DNA of 64,000 nt from Luteolibacter flavescens (GCF_025950085.1 NZ_JAPDDS010000001.1:62001-126000), one strand, 5' to 3'. Numbered from the stretch's first letter, positions 1 to 8,635 are shown. Notes: generated by a model from the letters alone, not told the origin. Made by a program: numbers and translations.

Positions 1-787
1 TGCCGCCTCCGGCGTGGTGAGCCCGCTGGAGCGCGAGGACTCGATGTTCAGCTACCGCGGTGCCATCACCTACAAGCCCGTCGAGCAAGGCAGCATCTAC
101 CTCGGCTACGGCACGTCCTTCAATCCCTCCACCGAGAACCTGACGTACATCGCTGCCCCCACCGGCACGAACAACACGCTCAGCCTCTTCCAGGCGGACC
201 CGGAGGAAAACGAGACCATCGAGCTGGGCACCAAGTGGGAGTTCTTCAATGACAAGCTCCTCCTCAGCGGTGCGATCTTCCGCACGGAGAAGACGAATGC
301 GCGCACGACCGATCCGGCCGACCCGACCGTGGTCACGCTGACCGGCGAGCAGGTGGTGGAGGGCTTCGAGCTCGGCTTCACCGGCGCCATCACGGACAAC
401 TGGCGCATCATCGGTGGCTACACCTACCTCGAGAGCGAGGTGAAGGCCTCCGCCGTGGCCGCAGAGCGCGGCTCCGAGGTGAGCAATACGCCGAAGAATT
501 CCTTCAGCCTCTGGACCGTCTATGACCTGCCGAAGGGCTTCTCCGTCGGCGTGGGCACCCAGTACGTGGACAGCCGCTACAACAACAACAACCCGACCAC
601 ACGCCAGGAGGCCCCCGACTTCACCCTCGTGAATGCGATGGCCAGCTACGCGATGAACGAGAACGTCACCTTCCAGCTCAATGTCGATAACGTCTTCGAT
701 GAAGACTACATCGACCGCGTGGGCGGTGGCCACTTCGTCCCCGGCCAGGGCCGCTCGATCATCCTGAGCGCGAATATGAACTTCTAA
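1..787 (+). CDS. TonB-dependent siderophore receptor, C-terminal part (5' end outside window)
   Basis: This is the C-terminal half or so of an outer-membrane TonB-dependent receptor, which imports ferric siderophores or similar ligands. The reading frame is open from the first base, so the gene begins upstream. The visible ~260 residues alternate beta-strands and loops: YLGYGTSFNPSTE, IELGTKWEFFNDKLLLSGAIF, GFELGFTGAITDNWRIIGGYTY, then the typical last strands FQLNVDNVFDEDYIDRVGG and a terminal aromatic residue (Phe) required for barrel assembly. The ending GGGHFVPGQGRSIILSANMNF matches the siderophore-receptor subfamily. The genes that follow (PepSY-TM, DUF2271, DUF4198, ApbE) suggest iron or another metal as substrate; the exact ligand cannot be read from this fragment. 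Confidence 0.9.
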   Translation, partial: AASGVVSPLEREDSMFSYRGAITYKPVEQGSIYLGYGTSFNPSTENLTYIAAPTGTNNTLSLFQADPEENETIELGTKWEFFNDKLLLSGAIFRTEKTNARTTDPADPTVVTLTGEQVVEGFELGFTGAITDNWRIIGGYTYLESEVKASAVAAERGSEVSNTPKNSFSLWTVYDLPKGFSVGVGTQYVDSRYNNNNPTTRQEAPDFTLVNAMASYAMNENVTFQLNVDNVFDEDYIDRVGGGHFVPGQGRSIILSANMNF

Positions 788-874
788 CCGTTCCCCCTCC
801 TTTCATAGGTTGCTGCAACGGGTCGGGAGGTACGCCAGGGCGTGCTTCCCGGCCCGATTTTCCGTCTTTCGTCA

Positions 875-1543
875 ATGTCCGCCGCCAATCCAGCCCCCGT
901 AGAGTCCGCCTTGAAATCCACCGCCGACGCGAAGAAGCGGAAGGCCTTCTGGACAAAGCAATTCTACCTCTGGCACTGGGTCAGCAGCGCCATCTGCCTG
1001 GCGGCGATGCTCCTCTTCGCCTTCACCGGCATCACGCTGAACCACGCGAAGGACATCCCCGCGAAGCCGAAGGTGAACGAGGTGAAGCTCGTCCTGCCGG
1101 AGGACCTCGCGAAGTCCATCGCCTACCAGAATGAGGCGGACACCGAGGCGCCGCTGCCGGATGAGATCTCCAAGTGGCTCGCCAAGGAGCTGCGCACCAC
1201 CGTGAAGGGCAAGTCCGCCGAGTGGTCGGAATTCGAGATCTATCTCAGCCTGCCGCGCCCGGGTGGCGATGCCTGGCTGACCATCGACCGCGAGACCGGC
1301 GACGTGGTGTACGAGCTCACGAAGCGCGGCGCGATCTCCTACCTGAACGACCTGCACAAGGGCCGGAACACGGGCACCGCGTGGTCGCTCTTCCTCGACG
1401 TCTTTTCGGTGGCCTGCATCGTCTTCTGCCTTACCGGTCTGGCGCTCCTGTGGGTGCATGCGAAGCGCCGCCCGAGGACGTGGCCCGCCGTCATCGCCGG
1501 CATCCTGTTGCCCGTCATCATCATCATCTTCTTCGTCCATTGA
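875..1543 (+). CDS. PepSY-associated transmembrane helix protein
   Basis: A 222-residue inner-membrane protein of the PepSY-TM type. After a short cytoplasmic N-terminus there is a first membrane helix (about residues 26-46, ending GITLNH), a periplasmic PepSY-like region of about 110 residues with the motif LTIDRETGDVVYELTKRG, and two closely spaced C-terminal helices (SLFLDVFSVACIVFCLTGLA and WPAVIAGILLPVIIIIFFVH). Histidines next to the helices (WHW, LNH, DLHKG) are typical of family members thought to bind haem and carry electrons across the membrane. I chose the ATG at 875 because the upstream GTG at 842 adds a segment unlike the family. It lies downstream of the receptor and just before the DUF2271 gene, which fits a ferric-reductase-like role. 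Confidence 0.8.
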   Translation: MSAANPAPVESALKSTADAKKRKAFWTKQFYLWHWVSSAICLAAMLLFAFTGITLNHAKDIPAKPKVNEVKLVLPEDLAKSIAYQNEADTEAPLPDEISKWLAKELRTTVKGKSAEWSEFEIYLSLPRPGGDAWLTIDRETGDVVYELTKRGAISYLNDLHKGRNTGTAWSLFLDVFSVACIVFCLTGLALLWVHAKRRPRTWPAVIAGILLPVIIIIFFVH

Positions 1544-1553
1544 TCTGATCCCC

Positions 1554-2072
1554 ATGAAAAAAGCATTCCTGCTGCTGACACCGGGACTCGCCACGGCGGG
1601 TGCCGGGGAAGTCCAGCTCACCATCGAAATCCCCCGGCTCGAAGTGGCCGAGTACCACCGCCCCTACATCGCCGCCTGGCTGGAGAAGCCGGACAAATCC
1701 CACGCCGCGAACCTGACCGTGTGGTACGACACGGAGATGAAGAACGCCGAGGGCGAGAAGTGGCTGAAGGACATCCGCCAGTGGTGGCGGAAGAGCGGCC
1801 GCTCGCTGAAGATGCCCGTGGACGGCGTGAGCAGCCCCACACGCCCCGTGGGCACGCACACCGTGGCCATCTCGGACAAGGCCGTGGACATGACCAAGCT
1901 GGCGGAAGGTGAATACACGCTCGTCGTGGAGGCCTCCCGCGAGGTCGGCGGCCGCGAGATGGTCCGCGTGCCCTTCAAGTGGGACGGCAAGACCACCGTG
2001 GATGCCTCCGGCGCCGGCAAGACCGAGCTCGGCAAGGTGGCCATCAAGATCGAGACGCAAGCTTCCAACTGA
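1554..2072 (+). CDS. DUF2271 domain periplasmic protein
   Basis: A 172-residue exported protein with a short signal peptide (MKKAFLLLTPGLATAGAGEV) and a DUF2271 domain covering most of the mature chain. Recognisable blocks are AAWLEKPDKSHAANLTVWYD, WLKDIRQWWRKSG and GEYTLVVEASREVGG. DUF2271 proteins occur beside PepSY-TM proteins and ApbE flavin transferases and some are thought to carry covalently bound FMN. The expected flavinylation-like stretch (D-G-x-S/T-G-A-T) reads DGVSSPTRP here, residues 90-98, so Gly-Ala is replaced by Ser-Pro while the acceptor-position Thr96 remains. The start is 10 bp after the PepSY-TM stop codon, so the two genes are probably one transcript. Confidence 0.75.
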   Translation: MKKAFLLLTPGLATAGAGEVQLTIEIPRLEVAEYHRPYIAAWLEKPDKSHAANLTVWYDTEMKNAEGEKWLKDIRQWWRKSGRSLKMPVDGVSSPTRPVGTHTVAISDKAVDMTKLAEGEYTLVVEASREVGGREMVRVPFKWDGKTTVDASGAGKTELGKVAIKIETQASN

Positions 2073-2098
2073 ACACCGCTTCCCAAGCCAACCGCATC

Positions 2099-2971
2099 AT
2101 GAACAAGAAACCGATTCTGGCGCTCGCCGCCCTCGTCGCCCTCTCCAGCCCGGCGCTCGCGCACCGCTTCTGGATCGTGCCGTCCTCCACCGTGCTCTCC
2201 GGCGAGCAACCGTGGGTCACCTTTGACGCCGCCGTTTCCAACAATCTCTTCTTCCCCGACCACGTCGCTCCCGCCGTGGAAGCCTTCCAGGCCACCGGCC
2301 CGGACGGCAAGGAAGTGACCCTGCAGAATGGCGCGAAGGGCAAGTACCGCACCGTCTTCGACATCGCGCTGGAAAAGGAAGGCACCTACCGCGTGGGCAC
2401 CGTGCGCGAGATGATCCTCGCCACCTGGAAGGAAGACGGCGAGACGAAGAACTTCCGTGGCAGCGCCGCCGACTTCAAGGCCGCCGCCCTGGACGGCAAG
2501 CCGGAGCTGAGCGTGACGGAGAGCTACTCGCGCGTGGAGACCTACGTGACCCGCGGCGAGCCGAACAAGGAAGCGCTGAAGCCCACGGGCAAGGGCCTGG
2601 AGGTCGTCTTCGACCAGACGCACCCGAACGACCTCTTCGCCGGGGAGAAGTCCGTCTTCACCCTCCACCTGAATGGCAAGCCGGCCGCAGGCGTGAAGGT
2701 CAGCATCATCAAGGGCGACGACCGCTACCGCAGCGAGGCCGGCGAGATCGCCGCGACCACGAATGAGAAGGGTGAATTCGAAGTCACCTGGCCGGAAGCC
2801 GGTCGCTTCTGGGTGAATGCCGCCGTGGGTGGTGGCCGCGGCCCGGGTGCCGGTGGCCCGCCGCAGGCTGGTGGCCAGAAGCCCGCCGGTGCCCCTGCAC
2901 AAGGTGGCGGTGGCGGCGGTGGTGGTGCCCGCTCCGGCTACACCGCTGTCTTCGAGGTGCTTCCCGAGTGA
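2099..2971 (+). CDS. DUF4198 domain periplasmic protein
   Basis: A 290-residue exported protein with a signal peptide (MNKKPILALAALVALSSPALA, cleavage before HRFWIVPS). The conserved N-terminus HRFWIVPSSTVLSGEQPWVT and an Ig-like C-terminal module (VFTLHLNGKPAAGVKVSIIK to FEVTWPEAGRFWVNA) identify the DUF4198 family, often linked to TonB-dependent metal uptake. Residues of roughly 242-275 are a low-complexity Gly/Pro/Ala insertion (GGGRGPGAGGPPQAGG and similar) just before the final strand. It starts 26 bp after the DUF2271 gene and its stop overlaps the possible GTG start of apbE. Its role is probably periplasmic metal or ligand handling; this is inferred from neighbours, not from a catalytic motif. 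Confidence 0.75.
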   Translation: MNKKPILALAALVALSSPALAHRFWIVPSSTVLSGEQPWVTFDAAVSNNLFFPDHVAPAVEAFQATGPDGKEVTLQNGAKGKYRTVFDIALEKEGTYRVGTVREMILATWKEDGETKNFRGSAADFKAAALDGKPELSVTESYSRVETYVTRGEPNKEALKPTGKGLEVVFDQTHPNDLFAGEKSVFTLHLNGKPAAGVKVSIIKGDDRYRSEAGEIAATTNEKGEFEVTWPEAGRFWVNAAVGGGRGPGAGGPPQAGGQKPAGAPAQGGGGGGGGARSGYTAVFEVLPE

Positions 2972-3993
2972 TCGACCCCGGTCACATCATGACCTCGCGC
3001 CGGGTCGTCATCCCGCGCGATCTCCCAGCGAATGCACTCCGCGGGGCCGGCAGCGGCCTCCCGGTGTGCGAGCTGGAGGGGGAAACCATGGGCACCTCCT
3101 GGAGTGCCCGCCTGCAGCTTCCGCGCGGTCTCGACCGGGAATGGGCGGAAGCCGCGCTCACCTCGTCCTTTGCGCTCGTCATCCAGCAGATGAGCCATTG
3201 GGATCCGGCCTCGGAGCTGTGCCGCTACAATCGCGGCGCGCCCGGCTCGTGGCACGGCATCTCGCCGGAATTCTTCACCGTACTGTCCCGCGCGGTCGAT
3301 GTCGCCCGCGCGTCTGGCGGCCTGCTGGACCCCACGCTCGGGGAGATCGTGGACCTCCATGGCCACGGTCCCTCGGGGCCCGGCCACCATCATCCCGGGC
3401 GGGTGCCGGAGGCCCGCGGCAGGGCAGGGTGGGAGAGGCTGAGATTTGACCCCATGGGCCGCGCCTGGCAGCCCGGCGGCCTGCGGCTCGACCTGTCCTC
3501 GATCGCGAAGGGCTACGCCGTGGATCTCGCCGCCGAGCGGCTGGCCTCGCTGGGCGTGGAGCACTTCCTCATCGAGATCGGCGGGGAATTGCGCGGCCAC
3601 GGGTGCAAGCCGGATGGCGAGCCATGGTGGGTCTCGCTGTCCCGGCCCTCGGGCTCGGAGGATCTGCCGGAGACCGTCATCGCGCTCTGCGGGCTGTCCA
3701 TCGCCACGTCCGGCGATGCCTACCGGCGCCACCTCATCGACCCGCGCACGGCGGACGCTGCCGATGGAAGGCTCGCCGCTGTCACCGTCCTCGCCCCGTC
3801 TTGCATGGACGCCGACGCCTGGGCCACCGCGTTCTTCATCGCCGGAGCGGAAGAAGGCATGCGCCTCGCCGAACGCGAAAGGCTCCCCGCGCTCTTCACC
3901 CTGCGACATGCCGATGGGGAGGATGGGGGAGGGCGCGAGGGATGCCGCTACACCGAGCAATGGTCGCCCGCCTTCGCCGCCATGCTGGATTGA
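2968..3993 (+). CDS. apbE: FAD:protein FMN transferase (ApbE family)
   Basis: ApbE enzymes move FMN from FAD onto a Thr/Ser of exported redox proteins, using Mg2+. The family landmarks are present: GETMGTSWSARL near the N-terminus, the LDLSSIAKGYAVDLAAERLA block, the FLIEIGGELRGHG strand, IATSGDAYRRHLIDPRT (the STSG and H-x-DP signature) and MDADAWATAFFIAG (metal-binding Asp/Thr region). At up to 341 aa it has normal length. The start is uncertain: GTG 2968 overlaps the DUF4198 stop, while ATG 2989 gives 334 aa. I see no lipobox or clear signal peptide. Being last in a PepSY-TM/DUF2271/DUF4198 row, it probably flavinylates a product of that row or an unlinked partner. Confidence 0.9.
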   Translation: MIDPGHIMTSRRVVIPRDLPANALRGAGSGLPVCELEGETMGTSWSARLQLPRGLDREWAEAALTSSFALVIQQMSHWDPASELCRYNRGAPGSWHGISPEFFTVLSRAVDVARASGGLLDPTLGEIVDLHGHGPSGPGHHHPGRVPEARGRAGWERLRFDPMGRAWQPGGLRLDLSSIAKGYAVDLAAERLASLGVEHFLIEIGGELRGHGCKPDGEPWWVSLSRPSGSEDLPETVIALCGLSIATSGDAYRRHLIDPRTADAADGRLAAVTVLAPSCMDADAWATAFFIAGAEEGMRLAERERLPALFTLRHADGEDGGGREGCRYTEQWSPAFAAMLD

Positions 3994-4018
3994 TCCCGCA
4001 AGCATCGGCATCGGCGCA

Positions 4019-4486
4019 GCCGGGAGCGCTGGCTTCAGCCGGCTTGGACGGTGGGCGAAGCACGGACGAGCGCTGCTTTTCGCTCCAGCGCGAAGGCCGT
4101 CCACGGTGCCGCCCCCCTGGGAGCGCGTGCCACTGGCGCGCTTGGCAGGTAGGCGAAGCAACCTATTCAGCCCGTCCAATTATTCATCCGCTCACCGCCG
4201 CAGGCGGAGCGCCAGGCATCAGACCGGCCCGAAGCCACCCTCCATGTCGTCGGAGAACCCTGTGCCATCGTGGTCCGCATCGCTCCGCGTGCGGCGAAGC
4301 AGTTCTTGAAAGCAGGCTTCGATCTAAGGCTCTTGAAGGACGTAAGTGAAAGCGGGCTCATATAAAGCTTCCCCGGACCGGCGAACCGCACGCGGAGCGA
4401 TGCGGACCACGATGGCTTCAGGTGGCAGCAGCTTCTTCGGTCACCTCGACCGCACCTCCAAGCGAGCCAGTGGCACGCGCTCCCAG
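4019..4486. repeat. Palindromic repeat locus A
   Basis: A compound repeat made of related 29-bp modules. Module M2 (4019-4047) begins GCCGGGAGCGCTGGC and ends GGCTTGG. Module M1 (4117-4145) begins CTGGGAGCGCGTGCC and ends GCTTGG, and returns as its reverse complement at 4458-4486 with one mismatch. Each forward module is followed about 5-6 bases later by GGCGAAG. Positions 4141-4486 align with 25546-25896 of locus B over their full length at high identity, so this is a dispersed family, not chance symmetry. No open reading frame or transposase is inside. Its function is unknown; REP/MITE-like non-autonomous elements are the nearest analogy. Confidence 0.85.
4265..4415. repeat. Perfect 30-bp inverted repeat inside locus A
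   Basis: Left arm 4265-4294 (starts CCATCGTGGTCCGC) and right arm 4386-4415 (ends GCGGACCACGATGG) are exact reverse complements over 30 bp, separated by 91 bp. The same pair is conserved in locus B at 25675-25704 and 25796-25824 with one or two differences, so the stem is a maintained part of the element. Confidence 0.9.
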
Positions 4487-4622
4487 CGGAGCCCTACCGT
4501 AGAAAGCGGCTACTCATCACGGGAGCAGGTAAGGCCCTGATTTCAAGGCAATATGCATGTTTGACTCTCCCTCTCGCGGATTGTTTCGCGGCGGCCTTGG
4601 CCAAGTTTGACGTGAGGCGCGG

Positions 4623-7600
4623 ATGCCCTATTCCTACGTCCGCCTCCCTACGTCCGCCCCATCCATGCCCATCCATCATCGTCACCTCGCGGTGCCCGCG
4701 AAAAAGGCAACCACACTGCCACTTTACCTCGGGTTCGCTGCCGCGGTGATCTTCTTCCTCTGCAGCGGCTACATCACCTTCCGGAATATCGTGGTGCTCC
4801 GCGAGGCATCCCGGGAGATCGAGGAGACCCACTCGGAGATCGCATCGCTGGAGCGGGTGCTTGCGTTGATGAAGGACGCGGAGACCGGGCAGCGGGGATT
4901 TGTCATCACGGGGAACGAGAGCTACCTGCAGCCCTATCGCTCGGCGCGAACGGCACTGGCGGCGGAGATGACGCGGATGCGGGAGGCGACCAGCGGGTCC
5001 ACGGATCAGAAGGCGCTCTTCCTCCAGATTGAGTCGCAGATCTCGGCAAAGCTGGCCGAGCTGGATGAGACGGTGAGCCTCCGGCGCGACAGCGGCTTCG
5101 AGGCTGCGCGGCAGGTCGTGGACACGGATCGCGGCAAGCAGATCATGGACGACATCCGCGAGAACCTGGGGGCTCTGGCGGATGAAGAGCGGCACATCCG
5201 CGAGGCGCGCTTGGAAGAGAGGGAGGCGGCGCAGAGCGTGGCGCTGGCCAGCGGTCTGGTCACTGCGGGGCTGGGCATCGCGCTGTCAGCCATCATCACG
5301 TGGCTCATCCGCCGCGCCCATGCGGTGCGCCGCCGTCAGGAGTGGTCGCAGGCGGGGAAGCTGGAGATGTCCGCGGTGATGTCCGGCGAGAAGGGGATGA
5401 TACCTTTGGCGGAGAGCATTCTCACTTACCTTTCACGCCACTTGGACGCGCATGCGGGAGCGGTTTTTGCCATGCGCTCGGGTTCCTTCGATCGGGTGGC
5501 TGCCATTGGCGTGCCGGCGGGCAGCGGCTTGCCGGATCGCTTCGAGGCGGGCGAGGGACTGCTTGGTCGCGCCGTCGCGGAGAAGTCACTCCAGCGCATC
5601 GACGACGTGCCGGAGGACTACCTCGCGGTGGGCTCAGGGCTGGGCAAGGGCACTCCCCGGCATCTGGTCATCCTCCCGGCGCTGGTGGACGAGTCGGTGA
5701 ATTGCGTGATCGAGCTCGGCTTCATCCACCCGCTCGACCGCGCGGCGGAGGCCTTCCTGCTCGACGTGTCCGAGCAGATCGGCGTGGCGATCAAGTCCGC
5801 GGCCTATCGCGAGCATCTGCAGGAGCTGTTGGAGGAAACCCAGCGCCAGTCCGAGGAGATGCAGGCGCAGAGCGAGGAGCTCCGCGTCTCGAACGAGGAA
5901 CTGGAAGAGCAGGGCCGCGCGCTGCAGGAATCGCAGGCCCGCCTGGAAATGCAGCAAGTCGAGCTGGAGCAGACGAACGAGGAACTGCTGGACCAGGCGA
6001 ACGCGCTGGAAGACCAGAAGCGGCAGTTGCTGCTGGGCAAGGAATCGCTGGAGCAGCAGGCGCGCGTCATCGAGCAGGCGAGCCGTTACAAGTCCGACTT
6101 CCTAGCGAACATGTCGCACGAACTTCGCACGCCGCTGAACTCGGCGTTGATCCTCGCGAAGCTGCTTTCAGAGAACCGCCCCGGCAACCTAACGGACGAG
6201 CAGATCAAGTTCGCCGTGACCATCCAGACCGCGGGCAATGACCTGCTGAATCTGATCAACGATGTGCTGGATCTCTCGAAGATCGAGGCCGGGCACATGG
6301 AGGTCCATTCCGAGACGGTCAGCATCCCGCGTATGCTCACGGGCCTCGGCGATGTCTTCCAGCCGGTGGCCACGGGGAAAAGCCTGCGGCTTGAATTGTC
6401 CGCCGCGCCCGGAGCGCCGGAGCAGATCGTGACCGACTCGAAGCGTCTGGAGCAGGTCTTGAAGAACCTGCTCTCGAACGCGCTGAAATTCACCGAGTCG
6501 GGATCGGTGCGGCTGGAAGTGACAGCGGTGGGCGAGCAGGTCGCCATCTCCGTGACGGACACGGGCATCGGCATCTCGCCGGAGCATCAGGGACTCATCT
6601 TCGAGCCCTTCTCACAGGCCGATGGCAGCACCGCGCGGAAGTATGGCGGCACCGGCCTGGGGCTCTCCATCTCGCGGAATCTCGTACGCCTGCTCGGTGG
6701 GGAGATCACGCTGGCAAGCGAGCCGGGGAAGGGGAGCGTCTTCACCGTGCATCTGCCCCTCAGCCTGCGTCAGGCGGAGCTTCGACAGGAATTCATCCCG
6801 ACGCCCGGAGTGGCGGTGCAGGCCGCTCCCGTGACTCTGCCGCCCGCCGCCGCCTCGGTGGTGATGGCGCGCATCCCGGACGATCGCGAGCAACTGGATG
6901 CGGAAAGAAGGATCATCCTAGTGGTGGAGGATGACGAGGCATTCGCGAACATCCTCCACGACCTCGCGCACGAACTGAGCTTCCAGTGTCTCGTGGCGAC
7001 GAGTGCGGAGGAGGGGCTGCTTCTCGCGAGGGAGCACCTTCCGAGCGCCGTGCTGCTGGACGTGGGCCTGCCGGATCACTCCGGACTCTTCGTGCTTGAG
7101 CGCCTGAAGGCGGATCCGCGGACGCGTCACATCCCTGTCCACATCGTTTCGGCGAATGATTACTCGCGCACCGCGCTCTCGCTCGGAGCGGTGGGATACC
7201 TGCTTAAGCCGGTAAAGCATGAGGAGCTGGTGAATGCCCTGCGCGGTCTGGAGACACGCCTCACCCGCAAGATGCGGAGAGTGCTGGTGGTGGAGGACGA
7301 CCTCGTGCAGATGGAGGCACTCGGTCATTTGTTAGAGTCCAGCGAGGTCACCACCGTGGGCGTGGGCACCGTGGCGGAGTGCTTGGAAAAGCTGAGCACG
7401 GAGACATTCGATTGCATGGTGCTGGACCTGAGCCTGCCGGATGCATCCGGCTTCAGCCTGCTTGAGAAGCTGAGCGAGGGAGACTCATACTCCTTCCCGC
7501 CGGTGATCGTTTACACGGGCCGCGACCTGAGCACGGAGGAGGAGCAGGATCTCCGCCGCTACTCGCAGTCCATCATCGTGAAGGGTGCGAAGTCGCCGGA

Positions 7601-8093
7601 GCGCCTGCTGGATGAGGTGTCGCTTTTCCTCCATCAGGTGGTGTCGGAATTGCCGCCGGAAAAGCAGCGGATGCTGAAGATGGCGGGCAATCGCGATGCC
7701 GTGCTGGAGGGACGCTGCATCCTTATCGCCGAGGACGACGTGCGGAATATCTTCGCCTTGACCAGCGTGCTGGAAGGACGGGGCATGAAGCTGAGGATCG
7801 CGAGGAATGGCAAGGAAGCCATCACCGCGCTGGAGGAAGCCCAGGGCGATCCGGAGAAGCAGATCGATCTCGTGCTCATGGACGTGATGATGCCGGAGAT
7901 GGACGGCCTCACCGCCACGCGGGAAATCCGCAAGCGCCACGAGTGGGCAAGGCTGCCCATCATCACGCTGACCGCGAAGGCAATGAAGAGCGATCAGGAG
8001 CAGTGCCTAGCCGCCGGTGCGAACGATTACCTCGCAAAGCCGCTGGACGTGGAGAAACTGCTATCCCTCATCCGCGTGTGGATGCCGCGCTGA
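4623..8093 (+). CDS. Hybrid sensor histidine kinase with CHASE3, GAF and three receiver domains
   Basis: A 1156-residue membrane-bound phosphorelay sensor. Order: transmembrane helix (about 35-55), periplasmic CHASE3 domain (about 60-190, with DAETGQRGFVITG), second helix (about 205-228), GAF domain (about 250-395), long coiled coil (about 395-490), HisKA with phospho-acceptor His499 in NMSHELRTPLNS, HATPase (NLLSNALKFTESG, DTGIGI, GGTGLGLSIS), then three receiver domains with phospho-acceptor Asp813, Asp935 and Asp1087. There is no Hpt domain and no response regulator gene next to it, so output probably goes to an unlinked partner. The downstream cupin gene starts 19 bp later. An alternative ATG at 4665 would shorten it by 14 residues. 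The CHASE3 ligand is unknown. Confidence 0.92.
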   Translation: MPYSYVRLPTSAPSMPIHHRHLAVPAKKATTLPLYLGFAAAVIFFLCSGYITFRNIVVLREASREIEETHSEIASLERVLALMKDAETGQRGFVITGNESYLQPYRSARTALAAEMTRMREATSGSTDQKALFLQIESQISAKLAELDETVSLRRDSGFEAARQVVDTDRGKQIMDDIRENLGALADEERHIREARLEEREAAQSVALASGLVTAGLGIALSAIITWLIRRAHAVRRRQEWSQAGKLEMSAVMSGEKGMIPLAESILTYLSRHLDAHAGAVFAMRSGSFDRVAAIGVPAGSGLPDRFEAGEGLLGRAVAEKSLQRIDDVPEDYLAVGSGLGKGTPRHLVILPALVDESVNCVIELGFIHPLDRAAEAFLLDVSEQIGVAIKSAAYREHLQELLEETQRQSEEMQAQSEELRVSNEELEEQGRALQESQARLEMQQVELEQTNEELLDQANALEDQKRQLLLGKESLEQQARVIEQASRYKSDFLANMSHELRTPLNSALILAKLLSENRPGNLTDEQIKFAVTIQTAGNDLLNLINDVLDLSKIEAGHMEVHSETVSIPRMLTGLGDVFQPVATGKSLRLELSAAPGAPEQIVTDSKRLEQVLKNLLSNALKFTESGSVRLEVTAVGEQVAISVTDTGIGISPEHQGLIFEPFSQADGSTARKYGGTGLGLSISRNLVRLLGGEITLASEPGKGSVFTVHLPLSLRQAELRQEFIPTPGVAVQAAPVTLPPAAASVVMARIPDDREQLDAERRIILVVEDDEAFANILHDLAHELSFQCLVATSAEEGLLLAREHLPSAVLLDVGLPDHSGLFVLERLKADPRTRHIPVHIVSANDYSRTALSLGAVGYLLKPVKHEELVNALRGLETRLTRKMRRVLVVEDDLVQMEALGHLLESSEVTTVGVGTVAECLEKLSTETFDCMVLDLSLPDASGFSLLEKLSEGDSYSFPPVIVYTGRDLSTEEEQDLRRYSQSIIVKGAKSPERLLDEVSLFLHQVVSELPPEKQRMLKMAGNRDAVLEGRCILIAEDDVRNIFALTSVLEGRGMKLRIARNGKEAITALEEAQGDPEKQIDLVLMDVMMPEMDGLTATREIRKRHEWARLPIITLTAKAMKSDQEQCLAAGANDYLAKPLDVEKLLSLIRVWMPR

Positions 8094-8112
8094 GTCCGCG
8101 TGTTCCATTGCC

Positions 8113-8628
8113 ATGTCCTGCTCACCCGAGATCGAAACCCGCTTCTTCGCCGACGACGGTCGCACGCCTAACAATCCGACGCTGCCGCTGCTGATCCTGC
8201 GCTCGACGGGGGCGGCGGACGCTGACGATCCCGCCGCGTGGCTGGAAAAGACTTTCACCTCGAACGGATGGAGCGGCACGTGGAGATGGGGCGTGTATCC
8301 CTATCACCACTATCACACCACGACCCACGAAGTCCTCGGTGTCTCCCGCGGAACCGCCACGCTCATGCTTGGCGGAGAGGCCGGCGAGAAGTTCGAAGTG
8401 CATGTCGGGGACGTCCTCGTCCTCCCCGCGGGAGTCGGCCACATGGCCGTGAGTTCATCGGAGGACTTCCAGGTGGTCGGAGCCTATCCGGGCGGCGGAA
8501 AGCCTGACCTACTCCGGTCAGGTGAAGGCAATATCGACGCGGCCTGTGGCAGGATCGAAAAGGTGGAACTGCCCAACCGCGATCCGATCCATGGCCCCGA
8601 CGGCCCGCTCATGGAACACTGGCGGTGA
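8113..8628 (+). CDS. Cupin-fold protein (YjlB-like)
   Basis: A 171-residue cytoplasmic protein with a single cupin barrel. The first metal-binding block reads YPYHHYHTTTHEVLGVSRG and the second VGDVLVLPAGVGHMAVSS, giving the usual cluster of His and Glu ligands. N-terminal NPTLPLLILRSTG and the C-terminal NRDPIHGPDGPLMEHW segment are typical of the YjlB-like cupin group. No substrate is known. It follows the kinase gene by 19 bp and may be cotranscribed. A strong palindrome lies directly after its stop codon. The upstream GTG-type extensions overlap the kinase gene, so I start at ATG 8113. Confidence 0.8.
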   Translation: MSCSPEIETRFFADDGRTPNNPTLPLLILRSTGAADADDPAAWLEKTFTSNGWSGTWRWGVYPYHHYHTTTHEVLGVSRGTATLMLGGEAGEKFEVHVGDVLVLPAGVGHMAVSSSEDFQVVGAYPGGGKPDLLRSGEGNIDAACGRIEKVELPNRDPIHGPDGPLMEHWR

Positions 8629-8635
8629 ATACCAT

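Larger units (their letters stand above)
3994..4622. other. 629-bp gene-free stretch filled by palindromic repeats
   Basis: No credible gene lies between apbE and the histidine kinase gene. Reading frames here, including some of 200-290 codons, are low-complexity Arg/Ser/Pro-rich shadows. Most of the stretch (4019-4486) is a nested palindromic repeat listed separately. The last part (4487-4622) is unique sequence that should contain the promoter for the kinase gene, but I could not pick convincing -35/-10 boxes. Confidence 0.75.

Noticed and set aside
3446..4349. Two long frames running from apbE into repeat locus A
   Set aside because: Low-complexity Arg/Ser/Pro-rich frames within palindromic repeats; no start signal.
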